A stretch of 50,755 nt of DNA from Gemmatimonadota bacterium (GTDB taxonomy: Bacteria > 4572-55 > J002): positions 1-50,755 of the forward strand of contig RFFQ01000102.1 in assembly GCA_003697105.1 (NCBI GenBank), read 5' to 3'. The stretch's first letter is position 1. The number at the start of each line of letters is the position of its first letter. The translations under genes were made by a program, and so were the position numbers. A model generated the notes under the pieces. The model did no database searches. It was not told the origin of the DNA and worked only from the letters and a program-made list of their open reading frames with translations. Below, in pieces: positions 1 to 10,200 of this stretch.

Positions 1-31
1 ATTTGACGCCATATTTTTTACACCACGGTTT

Positions 32-1435
32 CTATGATTTTTCAACGGGATGGATTGGATTCAGGTTGTATTTTTGTACTTTTTGCCAGAAATTTTTCCA
101 ATCCATTTTTGCTCGACGTGCCGCCTCGCGCATATTTCCATTGGATGCTTGTAGCGCTTGTTGGATATAACCCCGTTCAAATTGAATTTTGGCTTCTTTG
201 AACGGGAGTAATTCCGCAGTTACCGGAGAGGTGGCGGCGACTTCTGGTTTAAGCGGTTCTTCCGCAAACCCGAGGTCTGGGGCATCAATCATGAGGGATT
301 CAGTCATTAAAATCGCTTTTTGAATCATGTTTTCGAGTTCCCGCACATTTCCGTGCCACGGGTGATGGATCAGATGGTGCATTGCCCGTGGGGTAAACTC
401 CCGGACGGGTTTGCCCATCTGCTCGCTGTAAATCTTTAGGAAGTGTGTTGCCAAGATGGGAATATCGGTCGGTCGCTCACGGAGCGGAGGAACGCGAATG
501 GTGATCACATTGAGCCGGTAGTAGAGGTCTTCCCGGAAGCGACCCGCGGAGACTTCTTCTTTCAACCGGCGGTTGGTTGCCGCAATAAACCGGACATCCA
601 CTTTGATGGGTTGTGCCGAACCGACGCGTCGAATTTCATTTTCCTGAATTGTGCGGAGCAACTTCACTTGCATGTTGATGTTCATCTCGCCAATTTCATC
701 CAAAAAGACCGTCCCGCCGTTACTATTTTCGATGATGCCGATGGAGTGGCGATCCGCGCCGGTAAATGCCCCTTTGACGTACCCGAACAGCTCGCTTTCA
801 AACAACGTATCCGGTAATGCCCCACAATTGACGGGGATAAACGGCATTTTAGAGCGGGCACTCAACTGGTGAATTGAGCGGGCGACCAGTTCTTTGCCCA
901 CCCCGCTTTCACCTTCAATCACGACCGGTACATCTGTTTGGGAAACAACTTCTATCTGTTTGAAGACATTCTGAATTGCTGGACTTTTGCCAATAATCAT
1001 CTGCTCCAGACCGCTTTTTTGTAGTTGCAGTTTGAGCAATGCCACTTGCCGCTCTAATTTTCCGGTTCGTAGGAGTCGCTGGGCGCGGGCTTTGATTTCT
1101 TTGAGTTCAAAGGGCTTGGAAATATAGTCATCAATACCGTATTGCAACAATTCCACCGCATGGGCGATGTTTCCATGAGCGGTAATCAACAATGTGCCGG
1201 TATAGGGCGAGCTATCGTGAACCTGCTTCAGGATTTCATCCCCGGAAATATGGGGTAGTTTGTAGTCCGAAATAACGATGTCGTACACGTCCTGATTGAC
1301 CTTTTTCAAACCCTCTTTGCCGTCGGCGGCGGTATGAACTTCGTATTTTTCAAAGGTAAATAGGTCCTTAAGGGTATCCAGAATATCGGGATCATCTTCA
1401 ATGATTAACAATTTCGGGGTATGTGGTTTCATCAC
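32..1435 (-). CDS. NtrC-class sigma54-dependent response regulator
   Basis: Cytoplasmic transcription activator that works with sigma54 RNA polymerase, 467 aa, normal for the family. An N-terminal receiver (about 5-120) has the acidic pocket D14-D15, phospho-acceptor D57, T85 and K107. The AAA+ domain (about 147-385) shows Walker A GESGVGKE (175-182), the sigma54-contact loop GAFTGA (222-227) and Walker B VFLDE (243-247). A Fis-type helix-turn-helix lies at the C-terminus (about 430-460). All key residues are intact. The first codon is GTG (4-nt overlap with the kinase stop) and the next is ATG (1-nt overlap), so either may start translation; both imply coupling to the kinase upstream. The likely partner is that kinase, and a candidate target is the sigma54 promoter before the pilin genes (inference). 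The paralogue (PilR, AtoC or other) cannot be fixed from sequence alone. Confidence 0.95.
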   Translation of the reverse strand: MMKPHTPKLLIIEDDPDILDTLKDLFTFEKYEVHTAADGKEGLKKVNQDVYDIVISDYKLPHISGDEILKQVHDSSPYTGTLLITAHGNIAHAVELLQYGIDDYISKPFELKEIKARAQRLLRTGKLERQVALLKLQLQKSGLEQMIIGKSPAIQNVFKQIEVVSQTDVPVVIEGESGVGKELVARSIHQLSARSKMPFIPVNCGALPDTLFESELFGYVKGAFTGADRHSIGIIENSNGGTVFLDEIGEMNINMQVKLLRTIQENEIRRVGSAQPIKVDVRFIAATNRRLKEEVSAGRFREDLYYRLNVITIRVPPLRERPTDIPILATHFLKIYSEQMGKPVREFTPRAMHHLIHHPWHGNVRELENMIQKAILMTESLMIDAPDLGFAEEPLKPEVAATSPVTAELLPFKEAKIQFERGYIQQALQASNGNMREAARRAKMDWKNFWQKVQKYNLNPIHPVEKS

Positions 1436-4083
1436 CGGTTGTCTCCGTTGGTAGCGTGGTTTTCAGTGGGTTGGTAAGGGAAACGAATCGTAAAGGTGGT
1501 GCCTTCATGTTCTTTGCTAGTGAGGGTGATCGTGCCCTGATGTAGCTCGACCCCTTGCTGAATGATGGTCAAGCCTAAGCCGGTACCGCTAATTGTGCCG
1601 ACATTTTCGCCGCGATAAAAAGACTCAAATAGTTTTTCCTGATCGGCTTCCGGGATGCCGATCCCCTCATCCGTGACCGAGAGCCGCACATCTTCCCCTT
1701 CCCGGGCGAGGGTGAGATAGATGGATGTGCCGGATTCTGAGTACTTTATGGCATTGGAAAGCAGATTGGCAATGATGTGGTGCATTAGGTTTTCGTCAAC
1801 GTAAGCTTGGCTGAGTTCTCCGGTAGCTTCATAATGCAGGTGGTGATTTTTGCCTTGCGTCAACTGAAATTCGTGTACCAAACTTTCACCCAGTTCTGCC
1901 AGATCGATTCGTTTTGGCTTAAATTCCAGTTTACCGGCTTCGGCGCGACCCACCAGCAAGACTTGTTCTAGGAGGCGGGTAATATAGTTGACCGATTTCC
2001 GAATCCGGTTGAAGTACTTTGTCTTTTTCGCCGCATCCATTTGGTCGGCGTATTCTTCCAAGACATCGTTGGCGGCAGAAATAGCGGTTAATGGTGTGCG
2101 GAATTCGTGAGATGCTAAGGAGACAAAGCGGGTTTTTAACTGGCTCAGTTCTTTTTCCTTTTTCAGTGCTTCATTTAATTCGCGGGTGCGTTCTGCCACT
2201 TTTTTTTCCAGTTCTGCGGCGAAGGATTTTAGCGCTTCTTGTGCCTGTTTTTGCTCGGTAACATCCCGATTTAGCCCGATATTGCCGATCCAGTTGCCGT
2301 TGTTGTCATACAGGCGGGAGATCACGCTGTAGGTGATGCGGTGTTGCCCGGATTTGGTAATCACCGGTAATTCGCCTTCCCAAACACCCTCTCGATTCAA
2401 GCCTTCAAAGATGCGACGGGTGATGTCAGCGGCTTGATCCGGTGGATTCAGAAATTCGCACGTCCGGTTTAGCATTTCTGCTCGCGACCAGCCGTAAAGC
2501 CGCTCAGTGGCGGGGTTCAGGTCCACGGTGACGCCGTTGAGATCACTGATAATCACGGCTTCATTAATGCTTTCATAGACAAAATTTCGGAGTCGGAGCC
2601 GTTCCTCGATTCGTTTCCGTTCGGTAATGTCACGGATAATCCCAATAGTGCCAATGGGTTGTGGTTTGTTCCCCGGGGATATATTGGGGTCGTATAAAGG
2701 GCGGGTAATGACTTCGCCGTATTTCTGATTGGATTCAAGGGCATCTACATGGGTTTCTCGGGAGGCTTCTTCCGTCAATAACCGGATTTCAACGTGGCGT
2801 GATGCTTCTTCGGATTGCGCCGGTGAGTCTGTCACCAGTTTTGAGGCATCTTGGGGATGAATGAGCGTTGTGATTGGTTGCCCGATCAATTGTGCCGGCG
2901 AAAATCCCAGTTGCTCGACCGCGCGGTTGATAAAGGTAATCCGGTGGTCACAATCTACCCGGTAAACAATATCCGGTAGGGTTTCCATCAAGGTTTTATA
3001 CTTTTCTTCACTGGATCGCAAGGCGTGATCGGCGGACTCTAAATCTGCCAACATCCGGTTGATGGAATCTGCCAAGGCTTGTAGCTCATCCCCGCCGCTC
3101 ATGTGAATCCGGGCGGATAAATCTTGGCGGGTACCGATCTGGGTCACTTGTTGGGTCAGATTCAGGAGCCGGGAGAGCACGAATTTTTCCAAAATCACGT
3201 AGATGGCGATCAAAAATGTGACAATGACAACTGCCAGAGACCACAAAAAATAGCGGATTGCTTGCCGGGTTTGTTGGTAAATAGTCCGCAAGCTATCCAC
3301 TCGTAAGATCAAGCTAGGGTTGCCTTGAATATCCTCCAACAAGATATATCCCCCCAGTGCGACACCATAAAGGGGGTGGACGAAGATCGCGGTACGGTCG
3401 TTTAAAAGCGCCTGTTTTGCCTGCCGGAAATCATCTGGAATCAAAACATCATCCACCGGATAGATCGAAAGGGTGGTCAGCGTTTCTGCCGAAAAGCGGT
3501 CTATCACCGGCTCGGTCAAAACGCGCCCAAGCATCAGGGTGCCGCGGATTGGACCTTCGTCTTCACTGGTGATGATCGGGCGAGATGCTACCATCAGGGG
3601 AGTGTTGTTGTTCGATACAAAGCCGGCAACGCTACTTTGTGGGTTTGAGTGGTCGAGTAATACGGGATTCCGTACCAACAAGGTTTGGAGCAATGACTCG
3701 TCTAGCGGAATTTCGGTTGAATCGATCAAATCATAGGCTTTTCCGGCGACCAGAGACAAATTTTCGTCCAGAATCAACAGGAAATTGAGTCGAGACCCCG
3801 TGAACGTTTGATCCACTAGGTTGGAGGCGACATATTCGGGATTATGATCGTGCACAAATTGGTAAGTATCATCCCATGCGGCCCAATCATACGCCAAACG
3901 GTTCAAGTTCTCGACCTCTTCTTGAAGGGTTTTAGCGACCCGTTGCACGTTTCGTCGGGTGATCTGCCGTTCGACTTCTTCAAAATTTTGGATGATGATC
4001 GTCTGTGCCGAAAAATAAAGTATGACCAGTAATGCGGTGAGGGTCAAACTGACAATCAAAAATGTTTTGCGATGAAGGCTCAT
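1432..4083 (-). CDS. Membrane sensor histidine kinase (CHASE4-like, HAMP, two PAS)
   Basis: Inner-membrane sensor kinase, 883 aa. A transmembrane segment at about 7-30 is followed by a large extracytoplasmic region (about 35-280) resembling CHASE4, a second membrane helix (about 283-308), a HAMP linker, two PAS domains (about 365-500 and 510-630) and a coiled coil. The HisKA domain has phospho-accepting H659 in the ASHEFRTP box, and a HATPase_c domain follows with the N box (NLLSNAIKYS) and G boxes (DEGIGIP, GTGLGLTI). It should autophosphorylate at H659 and pass phosphate to D57 of the overlapping regulator. The signal is unknown. ATG at 4083 fits the N-terminal membrane helix; no strong ribosome-binding site is seen, so it may be translated by coupling to the lipoprotein gene 42 nt upstream. 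Confidence 0.93.
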   Translation of the reverse strand: MSLHRKTFLIVSLTLTALLVILYFSAQTIIIQNFEEVERQITRRNVQRVAKTLQEEVENLNRLAYDWAAWDDTYQFVHDHNPEYVASNLVDQTFTGSRLNFLLILDENLSLVAGKAYDLIDSTEIPLDESLLQTLLVRNPVLLDHSNPQSSVAGFVSNNNTPLMVASRPIITSEDEGPIRGTLMLGRVLTEPVIDRFSAETLTTLSIYPVDDVLIPDDFRQAKQALLNDRTAIFVHPLYGVALGGYILLEDIQGNPSLILRVDSLRTIYQQTRQAIRYFLWSLAVVIVTFLIAIYVILEKFVLSRLLNLTQQVTQIGTRQDLSARIHMSGGDELQALADSINRMLADLESADHALRSSEEKYKTLMETLPDIVYRVDCDHRITFINRAVEQLGFSPAQLIGQPITTLIHPQDASKLVTDSPAQSEEASRHVEIRLLTEEASRETHVDALESNQKYGEVITRPLYDPNISPGNKPQPIGTIGIIRDITERKRIEERLRLRNFVYESINEAVIISDLNGVTVDLNPATERLYGWSRAEMLNRTCEFLNPPDQAADITRRIFEGLNREGVWEGELPVITKSGQHRITYSVISRLYDNNGNWIGNIGLNRDVTEQKQAQEALKSFAAELEKKVAERTRELNEALKKEKELSQLKTRFVSLASHEFRTPLTAISAANDVLEEYADQMDAAKKTKYFNRIRKSVNYITRLLEQVLLVGRAEAGKLEFKPKRIDLAELGESLVHEFQLTQGKNHHLHYEATGELSQAYVDENLMHHIIANLLSNAIKYSESGTSIYLTLAREGEDVRLSVTDEGIGIPEADQEKLFESFYRGENVGTISGTGLGLTIIQQGVELHQGTITLTSKEHEGTTFTIRFPYQPTENHATNGDNR

Positions 4084-4125
4084 GCACGTTTACTATGGGT
4101 TGCTTTACTGAATGCAAGAATTGAG

Positions 4126-4572
4126 TTACTCACCGGTTGTTTCGCTGGGTGGTGCCATATCGAGATAGCTACCGTCAAACGGTTCGAGACCGAGGTCGGT
4201 CACCAGTAACTTACCGGTGGATTCGTCCACAACAATATCAAGCCGTCCTTGATACCGCTTACCATTACGGGTCATATCCTGTATTGCCCATTGGTACACT
4301 GTCCAATTATCCACTTCTACATTATCGGATCCTAAATACATAAACTGGATGTTCTGAGCAGATTCTAGCTTTTCCTGCAAATCGGCGAAAGCTTCTTTAT
4401 CGGCATCTTTTCCGAGGAGTGTTTTGGCTTGGTCAAACGCTTGTTCTGCTAATACCAATCGGGCAAATTTTTGCACCCGATTTTCGGCCGATTTTTTTGC
4501 GGAGAACATTTCACAGCCAATGGTACTTCCCAGTAGGGCTAACATTAGGCTAAGGATTAGATACGGTCTCAT
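4126..4572 (-). CDS. Small lipoprotein of unknown function
   Basis: A 148-aa exported protein. The ATG at 4572 is chosen because AGGAG lies just upstream and a lipoprotein signal peptide follows at once (basic MRPY, hydrophobic core, TIGC with C20). The frame is open further upstream to 4671, but that part runs across the predicted promoter and has no leader-like character. The mature part has a short helical, charged segment and then a beta-rich C-terminal region, with a KLLVTDLGLEPFDG stretch near the end. It is first in the minus-strand group with the kinase and the NtrC-class regulator, so it may be a periplasmic accessory to that sensor (inference). I do not recognise the family. Confidence 0.75.
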   Translation of the reverse strand: MRPYLILSLMLALLGSTIGCEMFSAKKSAENRVQKFARLVLAEQAFDQAKTLLGKDADKEAFADLQEKLESAQNIQFMYLGSDNVEVDNWTVYQWAIQDMTRNGKRYQGRLDIVVDESTGKLLVTDLGLEPFDGSYLDMAPPSETTGE

Positions 4573-4622
4573 AGGGAACTCCTCAAGCGGGTTGAAGTGT
4601 TGAATACGCGGGATATGCCATA

Positions 4623-4652
4623 AGCATAACTGCCATCCGGCATATCTGTCAA
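4623..4652 (-). promoter_or_regulatory. Sigma70-like promoter for lipoprotein-kinase-regulator group
   Basis: On the minus strand a perfect TTGACA (4652 to 4647) is followed after 18 bp by TATGCT (4628 to 4623), four of six matches to the -10 consensus. The predicted start of transcription is near 4616, about 45 nt before the ATG at 4572. It lies between the pilin operon and the lipoprotein gene, giving the two-component genes their own housekeeping expression. Confidence 0.5.
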
Positions 4653-4671
4653 TTTTTATTTGTTGGTACAC

Positions 4672-4708
4672 AAATGCCCGGCAGAACCCTTTGCTCTACC
4701 GGGCATTT
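4672..4708 (-). terminator. Stem-loop after the PilX-like gene, possible terminator
   Basis: AAATGCCCGG pairs perfectly with CCGGGCATTT across a 17-nt loop, about 32 nt past the pilX-like stop codon. On the minus strand the U-run after the stem is short (TTTGTG), so it may be a weak terminator or a 3'-end stabilising hairpin rather than a classical intrinsic terminator. It sits between the pilin operon and the next promoter. Confidence 0.45.
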
Positions 4709-4739
4709 CCCCGTACCTATCATTTGATACCGGTAAATA

Positions 4740-7157
4740 TTAGTGTTCCAGATATTGTAAGATATTTACTTTACTGTCGCCGGGGAACAGTTGAACAATC
4801 GTTTCAATTTCGCGGGTGGTTTGGTCGCGGGGATTGGTGTAGTGGGCGGATAGGGCAATTTTAGAACCACCGACATTATTGAATTGATAGACTTGTACTT
4901 CCTGATTGATACTACCGGTACGGCGAGCATCGGCGCCATTATTGGTTGCCCCAATCACCTCTTGGTAGCCATCACCGTTCAAGTCGGTCACCAGCATTCT
5001 ATTGCCGAATCCACGTTTATTTCCGGTCTGGTTGGGTCCGCAATTGGCACCGTCGGAATCGCAAGGATATAGAGTTAAACTCCCGACACTCTTTAATTTG
5101 CCATCAGCCGTTGATCCAAAGGCGGCGAATCCGGCGGCAGTACCATCGTATGATGTCCCGCTGGCAATTTCCAAACCGGGGATTTCGGGGTCCATCTCCA
5201 CAAAAACAGGCGTTCCGTTGATTCCGCCGGGAACACCCAAATCGATGCGGTAGGAAATCGGTCGATCTTCTCCATTGGGTTTAATTGCGTACCGGTAGTG
5301 CCCTTGATGATCTTTTTTCACATTATTGTTGGAGTAAAAATAGGTTGCTGTGAGGGCATCCTGCCAATCCAGATTTGCCCAATCCGCGCCTTTGTAATCA
5401 GCGGAGCTGGATTTTAAGTGCCGCTCAAAGGCGACATTGACCACGTAGAGCAAACCGGCGGAGGTCTGGATCATGATTTCCAGTAAGTCTTCCGGTACTT
5501 CTTGGGGGTCTCGATTGCCCACACCCGGCGGATGCTGTGCAAATAACTGTCCCGGGTCCACCGTGTTATCGGCATTGGCAGCGGCGGGCCACAAGGGAAT
5601 CCGGATATCATCTGCCACGTGGACATCCGTATCGTTTTTGTCGCCGTCCCAGTTGAGGTCGGCATCCAGAGCGACCTCATTCAAGACCATATCTTGATCG
5701 TCTAAGACTACCGCATGAGTGGAGGCTTCGTAGGAACGACCTCCAAACTGGGAACCGGAGTTAAAGGTGGCAATGATTTCCAAATCACCGTCACCGTCCA
5801 AATCCCAACTGGTCATGTGGTTATCCCCCACGAAGTCATCACTGGTATTGACCCGGTCGGGTATCAGATTACCGTTACCATCGGTCAGGAGCGAGCCATC
5901 CCCATCGGCTTGAGTTTGCAACCCGACCCGATACGTCCAACGGGGTTCTCGAAGATTCCACGGATTGGGGTCTGCCCCGTCATAACAGTGAATAAAATGT
6001 CCGTCATTAACAATAATATCACTCACACCGTCCCCCGTTACATCAGCAACGACTGGTTTTGCCACAAAATGTCCCCGTGAGGAAGAGGCATTACCGACAT
6101 CATCCGGGTGAATTTGCCCGCTTCCGTAGGTTTTGGCATTAATAACACCTAATGACGTCATGGTACCATCGCTGTTTTTCGAGAGAATTTCCAGTGAATT
6201 GCCGGAGGGGACGATCAGCTCATCGCCGGGTATGGAGGCATCAACGTTCCCGACTTCCAAATCCCACCAACTGGGTTGGGATGAATTTATTTGATAGGAT
6301 GCTGAAAGAATCGGGGGTTCCGTGCTATTCAAGCGGGTGTAAACATAAACATTTGTTCCATTATCACCGGTATCTTTAAAGATCAGGTCTTCGGCACCAT
6401 CTCCATCGATATCCGGTAATATTTCTTTAATCGAGCCGTCGGAAAGCATTACTTTTTTGGTCACAAAATTGCCTCGAATATCGGGGTTGCCCGGTACATC
6501 TAACCAAGGGTCGCCAATTTGTTCCAGATTATAGCACCCATCCGGACCTTGTTTAAACACATACTTCCGAATTTCCCCTTCGCTGGATGCCACCAAAATG
6601 GCTTTGTAGCAGGTGGACGGGCGATTGATGTCTTCACATTCATCGATCACAATCGGCGCTGTGAAAATATTCCCATATACCTGAGAGACATCATCCATGC
6701 AAGCATTTGTTGCGGTTTTTGCGACGGTCCCTTGAATACCCATTAAGCCCACCCAAATGGTATCATTCACACCATCTGATCCGGTGAGAACAATTTCCAG
6801 GGTATCCGGCGTGGGGGAGCCATATTCATCATTGCCCAGTAAACTTTCGTACAATTCGGTAACGCCATAAAATTCTTTATCCGTGACGGGGTCGGTATCT
6901 TTGGTTAGGGGATGGGGGTAGGTTTCATCACCGTACATAATCAAGCGAATGGCTTCTTCGATACCGGCTTCGGCGGTGTAGTAGGCTTGTGCCCCTTTGG
7001 CTTGATTATCCGCAATCCGGCTTTCGGTAGAGGTCATCATCAAAAATGCGGTCGCTAACAGAGAAAGGATAATCATAAACAGCAGAGCCATGACCAGCGC
7101 GGAGCCGCTTTCCTGAGAAACATACCAATGCGTCTTTCGCGAATGAGTCCATCTCAT
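4740..7157 (-). CDS. PilX-like minor pilin with FG-GAP/VCBS-type repeats
   Basis: Predicted type IV pilus assembly (PilX family) protein of 805 aa; ordinary PilX is roughly 150-200 aa. ATG at 7157 is chosen because AAGGAG lies just upstream; the frame runs upstream to 7208 without a better signal. The N-terminal part reads SGSALVMALLFMIILSLL, a class III prepilin-type segment with likely cleavage after G18, then TAEAGIEEA typical of PilX. The remainder contains calcium-loop motifs of the integrin-alpha FG-GAP/VCBS type: DIDGDGAED (about 252), DVTGDGVSD (about 372), DLDGDGDLE (about 455) and DLNGDGYQE (about 728). This suggests a beta-propeller displayed at the pilus tip. It is last in the pilin operon. 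Function as a tip or adhesion module is inferred from domain content. Confidence 0.85.
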   Translation of the reverse strand: MRWTHSRKTHWYVSQESGSALVMALLFMIILSLLATAFLMMTSTESRIADNQAKGAQAYYTAEAGIEEAIRLIMYGDETYPHPLTKDTDPVTDKEFYGVTELYESLLGNDEYGSPTPDTLEIVLTGSDGVNDTIWVGLMGIQGTVAKTATNACMDDVSQVYGNIFTAPIVIDECEDINRPSTCYKAILVASSEGEIRKYVFKQGPDGCYNLEQIGDPWLDVPGNPDIRGNFVTKKVMLSDGSIKEILPDIDGDGAEDLIFKDTGDNGTNVYVYTRLNSTEPPILSASYQINSSQPSWWDLEVGNVDASIPGDELIVPSGNSLEILSKNSDGTMTSLGVINAKTYGSGQIHPDDVGNASSSRGHFVAKPVVADVTGDGVSDIIVNDGHFIHCYDGADPNPWNLREPRWTYRVGLQTQADGDGSLLTDGNGNLIPDRVNTSDDFVGDNHMTSWDLDGDGDLEIIATFNSGSQFGGRSYEASTHAVVLDDQDMVLNEVALDADLNWDGDKNDTDVHVADDIRIPLWPAAANADNTVDPGQLFAQHPPGVGNRDPQEVPEDLLEIMIQTSAGLLYVVNVAFERHLKSSSADYKGADWANLDWQDALTATYFYSNNNVKKDHQGHYRYAIKPNGEDRPISYRIDLGVPGGINGTPVFVEMDPEIPGLEIASGTSYDGTAAGFAAFGSTADGKLKSVGSLTLYPCDSDGANCGPNQTGNKRGFGNRMLVTDLNGDGYQEVIGATNNGADARRTGSINQEVQVYQFNNVGGSKIALSAHYTNPRDQTTREIETIVQLFPGDSKVNILQYLEH

Positions 7158-7198
7158 GTCTCTTCTCCTTAAACACTTCGGGTATTGGCAGGGTTGAA

Positions 7199-7219
7199 GG
7201 GCAAACACTTTGTTTGCCC
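7199..7219 (-). other. Intercistronic hairpin between PilW- and PilX-like genes
   Basis: GGGCAAACA and TGTTTGCCC form a perfect 9-bp stem with a CTT loop, about 20 nt past the stop of the PilW-like gene. No U-run follows on the minus strand, so it looks more like an RNA-stabilising or processing hairpin within the operon than a terminator. Confidence 0.4.
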
Positions 7220-7238
7220 CATTTTATTAATTTTCCGT

Positions 7239-10200
7239 TTAGCGACAGGTGATAATCGCTACATAATTATTAGATTGGTTATCTTTCAAGCCAGGTAACT
7301 CAACCAATTCACCCATGTTATAATCATTGGCAAAAAGATAATATACATCGCCTGAAACACCCAGCTCATCGGGGAGCAAGTTCCAATTGCTTAACCATGA
7401 GGGGGTGTTTGCGTCCTGAGGTTTGGCGACAATTACCGTGATGTTTCGATCGGCGGTGAATTCGATCAACGTGGTATTCCAATGAACATTTGCGTCTGAA
7501 TTGGCGGTTTTAATCCACAGCCCATCTCGAACCGATGCCGGCATGGAGGTCACCCGGTAATTGAAGTCGTCAATGTAGATGGAACTTCCCGTGAGCATAT
7601 TTGCCGTATAATATGGCATCGGGTAGGACGACCCCGGTGATAAATCTGTGTACGAAATTTGATCCGTACAATTTTCATCCCGTGGAACCGGACAGACCCA
7701 GAAATTTTTGAACTGGACTTTCGATCGGTCCCCGTTTTTAAGACCAATAATGGAGGCATCAATATTCATTGTGTCCCCGACGACGATCATCCAGCCGGGT
7801 TCAGCGACGCCTTCTTCCCACGCTTTGGCGTATAAACGTTCCCCTTGCACCCGTAGTTTGATGAAATACCATGTGTTTAGTAAGGATTCATCCGGCATAT
7901 CTGCCATGTTTGCCAGACCGACGTTCCAATCCGAGGAACCCAATGTTCCGGAAAAGGTATCTTCGGACATCAGGAACATTTTATCCTTGGTAAAGAGCAA
8001 GGAGTTGAAATCGTAGTTGGTATAATCGTTGTACCGGAAGATAATCCCAACCCCATCTTTGGGTAAATCAGAGCGGCTGTTGGGAGAATTGGTGATACGC
8101 ATCATGGTACGGATTTCATACCCGTCGCTGGTCAGTGGGGTCGAAAAGGTATAAATATCGTTCGACCCACTATACCGGTTGGAGTAATAGGTGCTATCCG
8201 CTGGATTGGTTGACCACCAACTATCATTGGATTCCGTAAAGCCCAACGGCGTGCTTCCGCTGGTGAAATCATCGTGATAGATATACGGTGTACACCACAT
8301 ATCTTTTTCTGTAGGGATGGCGCCTCCATCATCTTCATAACTGGCGGGGCAAATGACAAAGTCATCCACCAGAATGTAGCCTCTATTAGGGTCACTTCCA
8401 CTGGCAGCGGCATAAATCCCTGGGGAACCGGTCAAAATCCGGTCATCGTAAGTCTCCAGAATCCAGGAGCCGGGTTCACCTAAGCCCTCGCGCCACCATT
8501 TTGCCTGATGTCGCTGTACCGGGATACCGTTTTTCTCCGTCCGGGTGACTTTGTATTTTACCCAATACCATTCGCCATTAACCGGTACAAAATCTTGCCG
8601 GTACCGGTCACCGGACTCATTTTGGTTATTTGCGTTTGTCCACGATCCATTGACCCGGCCTCGAATTTGGGCATAATTGCTTTCAAAAACTAAGCGCCAG
8701 AAATTATTTTCATCTTCATAACCAAAAATCAGCCCTTTGTAAGAGGATTCTTCTGGGAATTGGATTCGGGCTTTAATGTAGTATTCATCCCCCACGACAC
8801 TGGGTACCCAGGCGGCACCAACGCCACCACCCCCACAGCCGGAACGGGCATGGAAGTAACCGTTACAATTATCATACGGGTCGGTTTCTACCCGCCAACC
8901 CCCGCCATTGCTACACTCAGGTTTGGAGTAATACTGCCAGTCGTCATTTGTTGCCCAGGCACTGGTAATGTACCCCTGATTAAAATCATCTACGAACAAA
9001 GGATTGTCACAGATTTGGAATTGGGGTGCTGAGGTGCCCTCCACCAATACTTGCACGGTATCTGCCGCAAAACAACCTTCTGGGTTGTAGGCGCGGACTT
9101 CTATGGTCACAAAACCGCCACAGGTCGCGGGGGGCCAGTTATAGGTCAGGGTTTCTACTCCGTTGGGAGTACCATCAAATGCCATTGTGTAGGTATCGGG
9201 GTTGCCGTCACCATCCTCATCAATACTGAAGATGAATTCCACCTCACTGACATAACTGGTACCGGAGAGGTTCACATTAATGGGGGTTGATGTCCCTTCA
9301 CTACCGCCGATAATGGGGGCATGATTCGGATACGATTCGGGTGAGGTAATTTCCACGGTGGCGGGTACACAGGGTGCCCGATAGACGAAAAAGTCATCCG
9401 CACAGCCATCCTCACCGGCGTAGATTCCGGCGGCGCCCCAGAGCAAGGCATCCGGTGCCCACGCCTGACCGGAACGCCAACTGGCGATATCATCCCACGT
9501 AATGTGATGATCCCACGAATTCCGATCCGCTGGAGGGGTACCGCTATCATCACCAGGGAACCAGACATAGATGTTGTCGTCCAACACCCGGATAGCCATG
9601 CGCCACCAGTTGAAGTATTCGCTCACGGTTGAAGGTGTCGGGTTCTCGGGATCGTAAGGGTTACCTTGCTCACCGTTAAAACTACCATCTGGGTCCATCC
9701 AATTGAGGGTCTCTAGCGTGTGGTAGGTTTCTTCGTTTTGATATTCGACCAGTAGATCCAGTGTATAACTCGTTTTGTTTTGCCGCCGGACCACCACCGC
9801 GATGTAATTGTCCCGATTTTGCAAACGGGCAATTAACCCCATTTGGTGAATACTGCCGGAATAATCTTTGTCGGGATCGCCTTTTAGACGAGCGATGACA
9901 ATGTAATCATCATTATAATCCGTCTGGTATTTTTCTTCATCTTTTACGGCTCGTCGTTCGTCGTTCCACATGCTACCGTTGTAATAATAGACCCGATTGT
10001 TACAAAAAGCGTCATTACAGGCGACGTTCGTGGGTCCGGTAGCCGGAACGCCTTTCACGTCCCAGCGGCTGCTACTGGATAGGTCGCGCCAGTCGGAAGA
10101 GCGGGGATATTGCCAAAAACTTTCCTGCCGGTCGGTGAAATTATCGGCAACAATAATATTTTCTTCTGCTACGTTCAATTCAGACCACGTGGCACCTTCA

